Below are positions 42,206 through 50,796 of a DNA stretch of 64,000 nt, piece by piece. The notes under the pieces are model-generated. The model was not told where the DNA came from. It ran no database searches and worked only from the letters and a program-made list of their open reading frames with translations. A program made the position numbers and the translations under genes. The stretch's first letter is position 1. Each line of letters starts with the position of its first letter. The stretch spans positions 1 to 64,000 of the forward strand of contig NZ_JAPEIQ010000019.1 of the NCBI RefSeq assembly GCF_026041215.1, read 5' to 3'. The DNA is from Hoyosella sp. YIM 151337 (lineage in GTDB: Bacteria > Actinomycetota > Actinomycetes > Mycobacteriales > Mycobacteriaceae).

Positions 42206-43159
42206 TCACTGCTGCAGTATGGCCTCGATATCGTCGAGAACGGCCATTCCGCCAAGCGGGCCTACACCTGCAATCCAGTACGATTGGTCGACCAGTTGCA
42301 GCCGGGGAAATAAGTCGCGACTGTTCGCGACAGCGTCCGGCATGGTCGCAGGATTGCCGGGATCGGCACTCGTGACGACGACGAGGTCCGCCTGCGCCTC
42401 GCCAACGAGTTCAGTGGAGATGTCGACTGAGATTTCTCCGTTCCACGCGCGCGGGGGTGTGGTGAAGCCCGCGCACTCAAGCGTGCTTCCTGCGAATGAT
42501 GACGGACCGTACAGTGTGAGTATCCCGTCGCGCGGGCGGATGAGTTGCGCGGTCTTGCCGACAGTGCCGTAGGTGTCGGCGATCTCCTCGCAGCGCTCCT
42601 GATACGCGGCGAGCAGACGCTGTGCCTCCTCCGGTTTGTTCAGTGCGGTCGAGACGAACTGCACGCTTTGCTGCCACGGATCTGATTGGGATGCCATGAA
42701 CGCTGTCGCAGCGATCGCGGAAAGCTGGTCGTACAGGTCGCCGTGGCGGGTTTCGGTGCCAAGGATGAGATCGGGCTGAAGCGCGGCGATCTCCTCGATA
42801 TTCGGTTCGGCGACCGGTCCGACCGACTCGATCGCGGCTGCGTCTGCGCCAAGATAGGCGGGAGCACCCGTCGCGCCCGCGAACGTTGTCGACCCGACCG
42901 GGATGACGCCGAGAGCCACTGCCGTGTCGAGTTGCACCGGCTCAAGGACAACGACCCGCTCGGGGGCAGTGGGCACCTCGGTAACTCCGCGCGCATGCTC
43001 CACAACGTGTTCCGGCTGAGCACTCTGGCCGGTCTCTTCCGGGCCGCCGGTCTCGGTCGCGCAGCTGGCCGCTGCGAGCGTCACCACAAGTCCGGCTGCC
43101 ACCGAGAGCGCCAGTTTGACGCAGCGCGGATCGCGCTTGCTGCCATTCAGTCTGTCCAT
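42206..43159 (-). CDS. Iron-siderophore ABC transporter substrate-binding lipoprotein
   Basis: 317 aa. A signal peptide (VKLALSVAAGLVVTLAAASC) ends in a Cys, probably a lipoprotein site, though the lipobox is not perfect. The mature part is a type III (FepB/FhuD) fold: APERVVVLEPVQLDTAVALGVIPVG, EEIAALQPDLILGTETRHGDLYDQLSAIA, and a C-terminal ADLVVVTSAD. It should bind ferric siderophore at the outer membrane face. No permease or ATPase is adjacent in the window. An IdeR-like box covers the promoter. Confidence 0.88.
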   Translation of the reverse strand: MDRLNGSKRDPRCVKLALSVAAGLVVTLAAASCATETGGPEETGQSAQPEHVVEHARGVTEVPTAPERVVVLEPVQLDTAVALGVIPVGSTTFAGATGAPAYLGADAAAIESVGPVAEPNIEEIAALQPDLILGTETRHGDLYDQLSAIAATAFMASQSDPWQQSVQFVSTALNKPEEAQRLLAAYQERCEEIADTYGTVGKTAQLIRPRDGILTLYGPSSFAGSTLECAGFTTPPRAWNGEISVDISTELVGEAQADLVVVTSADPGNPATMPDAVANSRDLFPRLQLVDQSYWIAGVGPLGGMAVLDDIEAILQQ

Positions 43160-43163
43160 AGAA

Positions 43164-43182
43164 GCAGGGTAGCCTACCCTTA
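43164..43182. promoter_or_regulatory. IdeR/DtxR-like iron box
   Basis: GCAGGGTAGCCTACCCTTA shares 14 of 19 positions with the IdeR consensus TTAGGTTAGSCTAACCTAA and keeps the central palindrome GGGTAGCCTACCC. It ends four bases from the start codon of the siderophore-binding protein, so iron-loaded IdeR would block expression. Confidence 0.75.
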
Positions 43183-43334
43183 TTGGTTCCCGGCTTGCGG
43201 GTCAGCTTGCGGCTGACCTGCGGCGTCACCAAGAATTCACACACTCTTCCCAGGTGTTATGCAAGAAATCTGCTGCGCAGACGGGGCCGGACAGTGTTCA
43301 CTTGGTGCAATATCGTGGAGCATTGGAGGCTCGC

Positions 43335-44000
43335 ATGGCGAAAAGGAGCTCGAACAAGACGCACCACCGACAACTCGTGCCCGGCGGCAGCCAGAGCGAT
43401 TGGGTGCCGCGGGCCATTCACGGTGACCAGTCCGCGGCGGCACACGCGTCACCCAGTTCTTCCGTCACCCCACGCAAAGGGCTGGCTGCACGCCGCGTCT
43501 TGCTCCTCAATGCCAGTTATGAGCCACTCACCACAGTCGCGGTCCGGCGTGCCATCGTCCTGATGTTGCGGAATCGCGCCGAGATGCTGCACTCCGACCC
43601 TGCGGGCACGGTCGTGCATTCGGCGGGCCGACAGGTGTACGTGCCATCGGTCATCCGGCTCACGACCTATGTGCATGTGCCTTACGTCGCTCGTGTGCCG
43701 TTAACGCGTTCCGCGCTCATGCAGCGGGATCGTCATCGTTGCGGGTACTGCGGCGCGAAGGCCGACACGATCGATCACGTCGTACCTCGCAGCCGGGGCG
43801 GCGAACATGTCTGGGAGAACTGCGTGGCCTGCTGTGCACGCTGCAATCACAAAAAGGCAGACCGGTTGCTCAGTGAACTCGGGTGGACGCTCCGGACGAT
43901 TCTGCGGCCGCCAGCAGGCAGGCATTGGTATCTGATATCCAAGATCGATACGTTCGATCCGGTGTGGGGTGACTACGTTCCTGCGCTCGAGAGCGCGTAA
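43335..44000 (+). CDS. HNH endonuclease-domain protein (Rv2469c-like)
   Basis: 221 aa from ATG 43335 with GGAGG five bases upstream; a longer GTG frame from 43254 lacks support. After a polar N-terminus of ~50 residues comes RRVLLLNASYEPLTTVAVRRAIVLMLRNRAEML, then the HNH module RHRCGYCGAKADTIDHVVPRSRGGEHVWENCVACCARCNHKKADR with two CxxC zinc pairs. Size and position match the conserved mycobacterial protein. Role uncertain; these are chromosomal housekeeping members, not homing enzymes. Confidence 0.9.
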   Translation: MAKRSSNKTHHRQLVPGGSQSDWVPRAIHGDQSAAAHASPSSSVTPRKGLAARRVLLLNASYEPLTTVAVRRAIVLMLRNRAEMLHSDPAGTVVHSAGRQVYVPSVIRLTTYVHVPYVARVPLTRSALMQRDRHRCGYCGAKADTIDHVVPRSRGGEHVWENCVACCARCNHKKADRLLSELGWTLRTILRPPAGRHWYLISKIDTFDPVWGDYVPALESA

Positions 44001-44060
44001 TTGCGACTTTCTGCCGGCCCGGCGACACATTCGTGATGCGCTTCGATTAACGTCTTATGT

Positions 44061-44306
44061 GTGAGCATCATGGAGACCGTCCTTTTGTTCGTTGTCATAC
44101 CGGCAGTGATATACATCCTGCTGGCAGTGCCACCAATGCTGAAGAAACCGATCCGGCCTGAGCCGTACACGCTCGGTGATCCGTGGCCTTACGGCCCGGT
44201 CTGGTGGAGCGCGGTTGACGAGCATGGCCATGGGGGTCATGGCGGTCACGGCCACCGTGACGAGTCAACGCAGCCGATTGGAGGATCCGCAAGTGCAACG
44301 TGGTGA
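44061..44306 (+). CDS. Small membrane protein with His-rich tail
   Basis: 81 aa (GTG 44061; ATG 44070 also possible). One N-terminal helix (METVLLFVVIPAVIYILLAVPPML) then PYTLGDPWPYGPVWWSAVDEHGHGGHGGHGH, so the C-terminal side could bind metal. It overlaps the start of the DUF5130 gene by 14 bases, which suggests coupling. A short conserved membrane protein in this place is common in Mycobacteriales; function unknown. Confidence 0.7.
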   Translation: MSIMETVLLFVVIPAVIYILLAVPPMLKKPIRPEPYTLGDPWPYGPVWWSAVDEHGHGGHGGHGHRDESTQPIGGSASATW

Positions 44307-44775
44307 GATTCTGGTCCCGACCGCGCCGGTCATCGAGAACCTGCCCGTTGGTTCCGTGCAAACGGCCAGCGGTCGGATTTCGGCTGTGCGATTCCTCGAT
44401 GAGCCCGTCGAAAGGTTCCCCTTCGACAAGGACGACCTGATCCGGCTCGATGACGCGTTGACCTTCGGAACCCGCGCCACCGGCGTAAAGTTCACCATTT
44501 ACCTCGGTGAACTGGGGGAGCGCTCGAACGATCGCGCGTTCGAACTCCTTGACAGCCTCGACGATCCGGATCACACCGCACTCATCGCGGTGGCGCCCGG
44601 CGAACGCAAGATTGAAATCGTTTCGGGCGCGGCGGTCGTTGGCAAGGTTGGTGACCGGGTGTGCCAACTCGGGGTGACCGCAGCACTTCCAGCTTTCCGC
44701 GAAGGCAAGCTCATCGACGGTCTCGTCGCGGCGGTCAAAGTCATGGCCGCGGCAGCTCGCCCGGTCAGTAGCTGA
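44293..44775 (+). CDS. DUF5130 (TPM-fold-like) protein
   Basis: 160 aa from GTG 44293, with GGAGGA seven bases upstream; ATGs further 5' would run through the upstream gene. The sequence RLDDALTFGTRATGVKFTIYLGELGERSNDRAFELLDSLDDPDHTALIAVAPGERKIEIVSG is the TPM-like fold found in DUF5130. It ends just before a strong bidirectional terminator. Function unknown; TPM domains act in membrane protein quality control in other bacteria. Confidence 0.8.
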   Translation: MQRGEILVPTAPVIENLPVGSVQTASGRISAVRFLDEPVERFPFDKDDLIRLDDALTFGTRATGVKFTIYLGELGERSNDRAFELLDSLDDPDHTALIAVAPGERKIEIVSGAAVVGKVGDRVCQLGVTAALPAFREGKLIDGLVAAVKVMAAAARPVSS

Positions 44776-44788
44776 CCGAAGTCACGCG

Positions 44789-44834
44789 CTCCCTGGCAGT
44801 TCGTCTTCGATCCAGAAGACGAACTGCCAGGGAG
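44789..44834. terminator. Bidirectional terminator, 20-bp perfect stem
   Basis: CTCCCTGGCAGTTCGTCTTC (44789-44808) pairs perfectly with 44815-44834 around GATCCA. It lies between convergent DUF5130 and pepN and would stop both. No T-run, as is usual for actinobacterial stem-only terminators. Confidence 0.85.
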
Positions 44835-44848
44835 CTGGCGTTTAGAGC

Positions 44849-47419
44849 CTATTTCGCGTCGAACTCGCGCGCTTTGAGCGCACGTTCCACAACGGCCCGG
44901 CCTTCGATCACCATGCGGCGCAATGAGGGCGGATGATCGCCGGCCAGGAAGGCATCAGCCTTGCTGAGTCCGTCCTGGCTGATCGCCCACGATGGATATA
45001 GGCCGACCACAATCGTTTGGGCGACTTCGCTGGTGCGGTTCTTCCAGATGTCGTCGATTACCTCGAAGTAGCGATCGACGAACGGGCCAAGCAGTTCGCT
45101 CTGGCCTGGTTGTGAGAAGCCCGCGATCATGGCCCGGGTAATCGTGTGGGAAAGGGATGGGTCGCTGACGACCCGGGACCATACGAATGCCTTCACAGCC
45201 TCCTGTGGGCGCATCGCAGCAGCCTGCGCGCCTTGCCGGGCCCCAGCCGCAGTCGCGTCGCGAGCGATCTCTTCATCGATGGTCGGTGATTCGGGCCCGT
45301 CGCCGTCGACAACGCCAGCTGCTGCGAGGGCCTGAATAACACGCCACCGCAAGTCCGTATCCACATCGAGTCCCCGCAAGCCCTGCGATTCGGGTGCTTC
45401 GCTGAGCAGGGTGGCGAGCACTTGGGTGTGCTGCGGTGACAGCTTCGCGGTCGTCAGCGCGTTGACGAACGCGAGTTGGTGATCTGAGCCAGCCTCGGCG
45501 GTGCGAGCAAGATCGAGCAGCCGGTCCGCGAAATCTGGCCAGCCCGATTCTGCTGCCCATCCTGGCTCTGCGTAAGACCCGATTGCAGTTGCGGCTTGCA
45601 GCAGCAGACGCTGAACCACTCCGACTTCGGTTTCTGCGCCGATACCCCGCTGGACGAGCGCGACGAAGTCGCGGGCGCGCATTTCGGCGTTGCGGGTCAT
45701 TTCCCAGGCGGCCGACCACGCAAGCGTGCGGGGCAGCGGATCCGCGATATCGGCGATGCGGGCGATAAGCGTGGAAAGGGATTCTTCATCCAGGCGCACC
45801 GAGCAGTAAGTGAGGTCGTCGTCGTTGACGAGGATGAACTTCCCGCGCTGGGCACCGACCAGGTCAGGGACATTCGTGGACTCGCCCTCGATGTCGAGTT
45901 CGGCCCTGTTCACGCGGATCAGTTTTCCTGAGCCGTCATCGTCGTAGATGCCGACGGCCAGCCGGTGGATGCGGGTTTCGCCGGCACCCGGTTCAGCCCC
46001 TGATTGGGTGATGCTGAACGATGTGAAAGCGCCTTCGTCATCCACAGTGAATTCTGGCCGCAGGGTGTTCAGCCCCGTGGTTTTCAGCCACTGGGCTCCC
46101 CATCCCGACAGATCCCGGCCGGACGCTGTTTCCAGCGCGCGGAGTAGATCGGCAAAAGTCGCGTTCTTGTAAGCGTGTTCGCGGAAGTAGGACCGCAATC
46201 CCTCCAGGAAACTGTCGAGCCCGACGTAGGCGACTAGCTGCTTCAGAACGCTCGCACCTTTTGCGTACGTGATCCCGTCGAAGTTCACCTCCACCGCTGC
46301 GATATCGGGGATGTCCGCGGCGACCGGATGGGTGGAAGGCAGCTGATCCTGCCGGTATGCCCACGATTTCTCAACGGTCGCGAATGTGGTCCACGCGTTC
46401 GTGTATTCCGTTGCCTCGGCCTGGCATAGGACCGAGGCGAAGGTTGCGAACGACTCGTTCAGCCACAGGTCGTCCCACCACTGCATTGTGACGAGGTCAC
46501 CGAACCACATGTGCGCCATCTCGTGGAGCACGGTCTCCGCGCGTCGTTCGTACAGGTAGCGGGTGACACGGCTGCGAAACACGTAGTCTTCGAGATAGGT
46601 GACGGCCCCGGCGTTCTCCATGGCGCCCGCGTTGAACTCCGGTACGAAGAGCTGATCGTACTTTCCGAACGGATACGGCAGGCCGAAGTTCTGGTGGTAG
46701 AAGCCAAAGCCCTGCTTCGTTTCGGTGAACAGACGGTCCGCATCCATGTGTTCAGCGAGCGAACTCCGGCAATAGATGCCGAGCGGTATGACTCCGTGGT
46801 CGTCTGAGTACGAGTCTGACCATTTCGCGTAAGGCCCAGCGATGAGGGCCACGAGGTAAGTGCTCATGCGGGGGGTCGTAGCGAAGGTGCGACGCTGACC
46901 GTCCCTGCTGAGTTCCGCTCCGTTCGACACCACTTCCCAGTGCTCGGGCGCAGTGACGGTGACATCGAAAGTTGCCTTCAGGTCGGGCTGATCGAAACAA
47001 GCGAACATACGCTTGGCGTCTGCTGTCTCGAACTGCGAATACAGGTAGACCTCGTCATCGGCAGGGTCGACGAAGCGGTGCAGCCCTTCACCAGTGTGTG
47101 AATATTCGAAGTCAGCGTCTATCACCAGGGTGTTTGTGTCGGCGAGACCTTCAAGCTGAAGTCCTCGGGACTCTTCGTAATCCGAAATATCGAGGTTGCG
47201 CCCGTTGAGGATTGCGCTGTGGATGCTCGGTGAAATGAGATCGATGAAGGTCGACGAGCCGGACTCGGCCGAGAACAGGACGGTAGTTTCCGTCCGGAAT
47301 GTTTTTTCGCCGGGTGCGCCTGAGCCGTTCGTGAGGTCGATTTTCAGGGAGTAGTTTTCGACCGAGATAAGCCCGGCGCGGGTGTGCGCCTGTTCGCGGG
47401 TCAGGTTAGGTGCAGCCAC
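44849..47419 (-). CDS. pepN: Aminopeptidase N (M1 zinc metallopeptidase)
   Basis: 856 aa. N-terminal M1 beta domain, then the substrate-anchor GAMENAG and the zinc site HEMAHMWFGDLVT (HExxH) with the third ligand Glu in LNESFA downstream, residues ~230-340. The C-terminal helical ERAP1-like domain completes the protein. It releases N-terminal residues from peptides. Corresponds to Rv2467 and is transcribed in the opposite direction to the HNH/DUF5130 group. Upstream 120 bases are unremarkable. Confidence 0.95.
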   Translation of the reverse strand: MAAPNLTREQAHTRAGLISVENYSLKIDLTNGSGAPGEKTFRTETTVLFSAESGSSTFIDLISPSIHSAILNGRNLDISDYEESRGLQLEGLADTNTLVIDADFEYSHTGEGLHRFVDPADDEVYLYSQFETADAKRMFACFDQPDLKATFDVTVTAPEHWEVVSNGAELSRDGQRRTFATTPRMSTYLVALIAGPYAKWSDSYSDDHGVIPLGIYCRSSLAEHMDADRLFTETKQGFGFYHQNFGLPYPFGKYDQLFVPEFNAGAMENAGAVTYLEDYVFRSRVTRYLYERRAETVLHEMAHMWFGDLVTMQWWDDLWLNESFATFASVLCQAEATEYTNAWTTFATVEKSWAYRQDQLPSTHPVAADIPDIAAVEVNFDGITYAKGASVLKQLVAYVGLDSFLEGLRSYFREHAYKNATFADLLRALETASGRDLSGWGAQWLKTTGLNTLRPEFTVDDEGAFTSFSITQSGAEPGAGETRIHRLAVGIYDDDGSGKLIRVNRAELDIEGESTNVPDLVGAQRGKFILVNDDDLTYCSVRLDEESLSTLIARIADIADPLPRTLAWSAAWEMTRNAEMRARDFVALVQRGIGAETEVGVVQRLLLQAATAIGSYAEPGWAAESGWPDFADRLLDLARTAEAGSDHQLAFVNALTTAKLSPQHTQVLATLLSEAPESQGLRGLDVDTDLRWRVIQALAAAGVVDGDGPESPTIDEEIARDATAAGARQGAQAAAMRPQEAVKAFVWSRVVSDPSLSHTITRAMIAGFSQPGQSELLGPFVDRYFEVIDDIWKNRTSEVAQTIVVGLYPSWAISQDGLSKADAFLAGDHPPSLRRMVIEGRAVVERALKAREFDAK

Positions 47420-47569
47420 GTGGAGTGCCTTCTCTTGTTGGGGGCGGTAATCGCAATGCTCATCCCATCATGCTCCGCAGCCCGGCCTGTAGCACGCCGA
47501 TGGTGCGGGCGTGGCGTCCCGCGCGCCCTGAGACCCTAAACGGTGATCGTTTTCGGTAAGGTTAGTGGA

Positions 47570-48397
47570 GTGAGTGCCCCAGACCTTGCCAAGACGTTCA
47601 ATGCTGCAGGTGCGGACTTCGAGCGCGTAACTCCGCTCGTGTGGGGCCCTGCCGCGCAGGTTCTCGTCCACCAGCTGGCAGTGCAGCCCGGCGACCACGT
47701 GCTCGACGTATGCGCGGGGACCGGCGCTTCAGCGCTGGCCGCAGCGCTCGCGGCGGGCCCGTCCGGTGGTGTGCGCGCGCTCGATCTTGCGCGTGAACTG
47801 CTCGCTGTGGGCCAGGGGATCGCTGAAACGCGCGGCCTCCGCAATGTTGTCTTCGAAGAAGCTGACGTCACGTCGTGGCAGCCGTCGCGGGCAGCGTACG
47901 ACGCATTGGCCTGCTCCTACGGAGTCTTCTTCCTCCCCGACATGGACGAGCAGGTAGAACGTCTGCTCGGATTCCTTCGCCCGGACGGCCGGGCAGGCTT
48001 CACAGTGTGGTTGCACGGCGCGCTGGAAGACTATGCCGTCGCGTTTGGCGATGCGCTGAAACATGTCACCGGTGCGGAAGGCCCCGCGCGCAGGCCGGTC
48101 TGGGAGGACAATATCGTTCGCATCAACCAGCGAGAAAGCCTCACAGCGTGGCTGCACGAGCGGGGTCTCGTGGATGTTTCGGTGACGGTGCTTTCCAGCC
48201 ACATTCCGGTCACCGAGACGTTCGCGTGGGACTTCGTGCGCGGTAGCGGAATGCGCGGCGCTCTGCTGGCGCTCCAGCCCGAAGTGGTGACCGCCGTGCG
48301 GGAAGAGTTCCTCGCCATGCTCGGGCGCCGGGGCATCACCATGGTCGACGCGTCGACGCTTGTGGCCACCGGGCGGCGTCCCTCGTGCCGTGGATGA
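47570..48397 (+). CDS. Class I SAM-dependent methyltransferase
   Basis: 275 aa from GTG 47570 (an in-frame GTG at 47543 is also possible). Motif I VLDVCAGTGASALAAALA, then GVRALDLARELL, and FEEADVTSW, the UbiE/class I order. The C-terminal part (LHERGLVDVSVTVLSSHIPVTETFAWDFVRGSGMRGALL) is a small-molecule methyltransferase cap. Start of the accessory insert between pepN and the Rv2466c homologue. Substrate unknown. Confidence 0.82.
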   Translation: MSAPDLAKTFNAAGADFERVTPLVWGPAAQVLVHQLAVQPGDHVLDVCAGTGASALAAALAAGPSGGVRALDLARELLAVGQGIAETRGLRNVVFEEADVTSWQPSRAAYDALACSYGVFFLPDMDEQVERLLGFLRPDGRAGFTVWLHGALEDYAVAFGDALKHVTGAEGPARRPVWEDNIVRINQRESLTAWLHERGLVDVSVTVLSSHIPVTETFAWDFVRGSGMRGALLALQPEVVTAVREEFLAMLGRRGITMVDASTLVATGRRPSCRG

Positions 48398-48704
48398 GCA
48401 AATCAGGAACACCCCGCCCAATCGGGCAAAATCGCACGGAAACGGTGAATCTGCTCACTGGACGGCGGTTTAACTGCGAAACTGGTAACGATTCGCTATG
48501 GACGGGCGAATAACTGCTAGGAGCGCACCGCGTGGCGATCCACCGCGACCGAGGGGTGTCTACATCCCGTATGTAGCCGGCGGTGATCGTGCAGTGGCTA
48601 GCGCTGCCCTTGCCGGGCGGCGCGGGGGCCATGACCTGGTGCGAGGCGGGCTAGACGGTTGCGGGATCTCCCAGTGAGGTCCCGCAACCGTTATAGAGGC
48701 AAGA
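48398..48704. other. Intergenic region, no gene seen
   Basis: 307 bases between the methyltransferase and the TetR gene. No ORF with supporting ribosome site or recognisable product on either strand. Apart from the stem-loop at 48655-48691 it shows no repeat that I can support. Confidence 0.6.
48655..48691. terminator. 12-bp stem terminator after tetR
   Basis: ACGGTTGCGGGA (48655-48666) and TCCCGCAACCGT (48680-48691) pair perfectly around a 13-base loop, 14 bases beyond the TetR stop. No T-run on either side. Confidence 0.75.
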
Positions 48705-49394
48705 TCAGCGCACGACCTCCTCCGGCGCGAGCATCGTATTCAGGGTCTGGTGCGACTCTTTGTGCAAAACGTCCCAGTCGCCGTGCCACCCGAGCGCCCG
48801 AACGATCGAGTTTGCGGTGCGAAACGGTTCGTTTCGCGCGCCACGACCGTCCCAGCGCATGTTCACGAGCGTCTCGACGAGTCGCAGCGGCAGATCCTCA
48901 TCGGCCGCTGCTGCGGCCGTGGTCTCTGCACCACTCGCCATGACAACGTCGGCTGCCCAGGTCCGGTACACGTCGCGCAACTCTTCGCGGCTCTCGATGA
49001 ATGGTGCGAAGCGTTCAGCGCGCAATTCGGGCAGCAGGTACAGCGCTCCGATATTCCATCGGCTGTTCCACAGCTGGATCCCGTCAAACCACGCGAGCGC
49101 GTGCAAGCGTGTGGCGGGGTCGTCTACCGCACGGCGAACCGCGGCGGCAGCTTCAAGCGTTCCAGTCACGGTACCGCTCAGCAGCGCCTCGAGGATGTCG
49201 TCCTTCGTCCCGAAATAGTGGTAGATCGTCGCCTGCCGGACCCCCACCGCGTTGGCGATGGTGCGCGTGGATGTCGATGCGTAGCCCTGGGTGGTGAATA
49301 GTTCCGCGGACGCATCGAGAATTTCTTCGCGCGCCGTCTCACCAGGGCGCCGTCGCTGGGACGAACGGGGACGCCCTGCTCCTTGCGTTGTCAC
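48705..49394 (-). CDS. TetR/AcrR-family transcriptional regulator
   Basis: 229 aa from GTG. The HTH reads REEILDASAELFTTQGYASTSTRTIANAVGVRQATIYHYFGTKDDILEAL. The large C-terminal domain (residues ~75-220, MRWDGRGARNEPFRTANSIVRALGWHGDWDVL) is of the group seen with transporter or catabolic genes. An imperfect 22-base palindrome overlaps its start codon. Candidate regulator of the nearby guanidine/urea locus, though that locus carries different half-sites. Confidence 0.85.
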   Translation of the reverse strand: MTTQGAGRPRSSQRRRPGETAREEILDASAELFTTQGYASTSTRTIANAVGVRQATIYHYFGTKDDILEALLSGTVTGTLEAAAAVRRAVDDPATRLHALAWFDGIQLWNSRWNIGALYLLPELRAERFAPFIESREELRDVYRTWAADVVMASGAETTAAAAADEDLPLRLVETLVNMRWDGRGARNEPFRTANSIVRALGWHGDWDVLHKESHQTLNTMLAPEEVVR

Positions 49395-49413
49395 CTCACC
49401 ATCTTGTCAGGTG
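49392..49413. promoter_or_regulatory. Imperfect palindrome over the tetR start
   Basis: CACCTCAC-CATCTT-GTCAGGTG: arms match at seven of eight positions and cover the GTG start (49394). Typical autoregulatory placement for a TetR protein. Confidence 0.4.
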
Positions 49414-49847
49414 TCGCGCGATGGAGCAGGACTCCGTGGTGTCTGCGTCTGCGCCGCGCAGGAGTTCTTGATGGGGCCCTGGCCAGGTGCCGCCCGGTAT
49501 TCCGGCGTTTGCGGAGCTTCGCGGCCTCGCAGCGAGCCTCTTCCGGTCAGTTTCGGCCGGTCATACAGCCGGCCCAGACCTCACTCGCGGAAGGACTGGT
49601 TCCAGACCCGCGACCCAGGGCTGGACCCCGATCCCTCACCACTGGACCACACTCGTTGACGCGCGACTCAGAGGTGACCCACGGGCACGACTGATCCGGC
49701 ACGCACCGTGGGGTGGTGGCAGTCGCGAGAATTGCGGCTGGGGTGTCTTTTTTTCCCCTTAGGGTTGGTGTCGCGAATTTCGCCCATAACGGATTCTTGA
49801 GGCACAGCAAGCAAACAGCATCACTCGAATCCAGGGAGACCTGCCAC
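49395..49847. other. Intergenic region, no gene seen
   Basis: 453 bases divergent between TetR and the secreted protein. Several open frames cross it but none has a ribosome site or a coherent product. A T-run (49748-49754 region) precedes the secreted gene by about 90 bases. The palindrome over the TetR start is the only site I can support. Confidence 0.6.
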
Positions 49848-50444
49848 ATGCCATCATCTGCTATGAAACGTGTCGCCGCGGCCGCCTCAATCGCGGCCGC
49901 AACAGGGCTCGCGGTCGCCGCTGGACCAGCAACGGGAAACGCTGCCGTGATCGACGGATACGCCACCACCAGCGTGGACGGGTACACGATCACGATCACG
50001 TTCCACAATGTTCATGGGTACACCACAGACGGCGACCAGGTCACATTGTCCAACAACATCGCGTGCGGCACCTTTGTCAACCCGACAAGCGGGAGCGCGT
50101 TCAGTCTGGGAACCACAAACATCGATTTCGCCACCATGAGCGGAGCCACGTCGTTCACCGGCCAGCCCGGCATCACCTATTACTTCACCGCGGCTTGCAC
50201 CGATGGTGACGGCAACCTCTCCATCCCGGTCGACCCGAATCCTGTCGCTCTGGCTGCAGAAGCTGAGTACGAGGACAATTACCACGACGACTATCAGGAT
50301 GCGGAAAATCACGACGATTACGTCAATGACGACGCAGGCCACGGCAAGAAAAAACGCCACGGCTGGGGCCAGTGGACCAACGACCGGGAAGACTCTAAAG
50401 GAACCTCTTACGCTCGATCAGTTCTCGACCGGATCTTCGGTTAA
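49848..50444 (+). CDS. Secreted protein with Asp/His-rich tail, unknown
   Basis: 198 aa from ATG 49848, with AGGGAG about ten bases upstream; the longer frame from 49713 is not needed. A signal peptide (MKRVAAAASIAAATGLAVAAGPATGNAA) is followed by a beta-rich domain (VDGYTITITFHNVHGYTTDGDQVTLSN) with two cysteines (NIACGTF and TAACTDG). The last ~60 residues are very acidic and His/Tyr-rich (EYEDNYHDDYQDAENHDDY) and then basic (HGKKKRHGWGQW). The tail could bind metal or stick to the envelope. No family recognised. Confidence 0.7.
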   Translation: MPSSAMKRVAAAASIAAATGLAVAAGPATGNAAVIDGYATTSVDGYTITITFHNVHGYTTDGDQVTLSNNIACGTFVNPTSGSAFSLGTTNIDFATMSGATSFTGQPGITYYFTAACTDGDGNLSIPVDPNPVALAAEAEYEDNYHDDYQDAENHDDYVNDDAGHGKKKRHGWGQWTNDREDSKGTSYARSVLDRIFG

Positions 50445-50796
50445 CCGGCTGCTCGCGCGCGGTGCGCTGCGCGCCCTTCGGCTGCACCCGGCGCTGTCGG
50501 ATGAGCTGGCGTCGCTGCGGTTTGGTCCCCTCGCCCGCGCTTCGGCAACGCGCTCCAGCAACGGCACCGGGCACGGACGCACACCCTGGGTCCTGCGAAG
50601 GTGCTCGCTCGCAATACCTTGCCAGTACACCCGGCCTGCACCCAGCTGCGCCCACCGCCACCGCCACCGCCAGCGCGGCCGCCACCTGAGCGGGAACGAA
50701 ACCTAACCACCTGAGGACCTGGATCTCCAGAAACCGCGCAGGAGATCCAGGTCCTCAGGTTTCTTCGGCGGTTGGACCGGAGACCGTCTGCGCCGC
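50445..50796. other. Intergenic region with terminator, no gene seen
   Basis: 352 bases between convergent genes. An open frame crosses 50445-50706 on the + strand, but it is Arg/Ala-rich without start signals and is most likely composition noise. The only feature is the long stem at 50709-50760. Confidence 0.6.
50709..50760. terminator. Bidirectional terminator, 20-bp perfect stem
   Basis: ACCTGAGGACCTGGATCTCC (50709-50728) pairs perfectly with 50741-50760 around a 12-base loop; on the + strand TTTCTTC follows. Sits between the convergent secreted protein and symporter genes. Confidence 0.88.

Noticed and set aside
49546-49660. tRNA-like stretch with GGTTCCAGACCC
   Set aside because: It does not fold into a cloverleaf: no matching acceptor arms or anticodon loop.
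50203-50706. Open frame downstream of the secreted protein gene (+ strand)
   Set aside because: It overlaps that gene in another frame and is Arg/Ala-rich noise typical of high-GC DNA.
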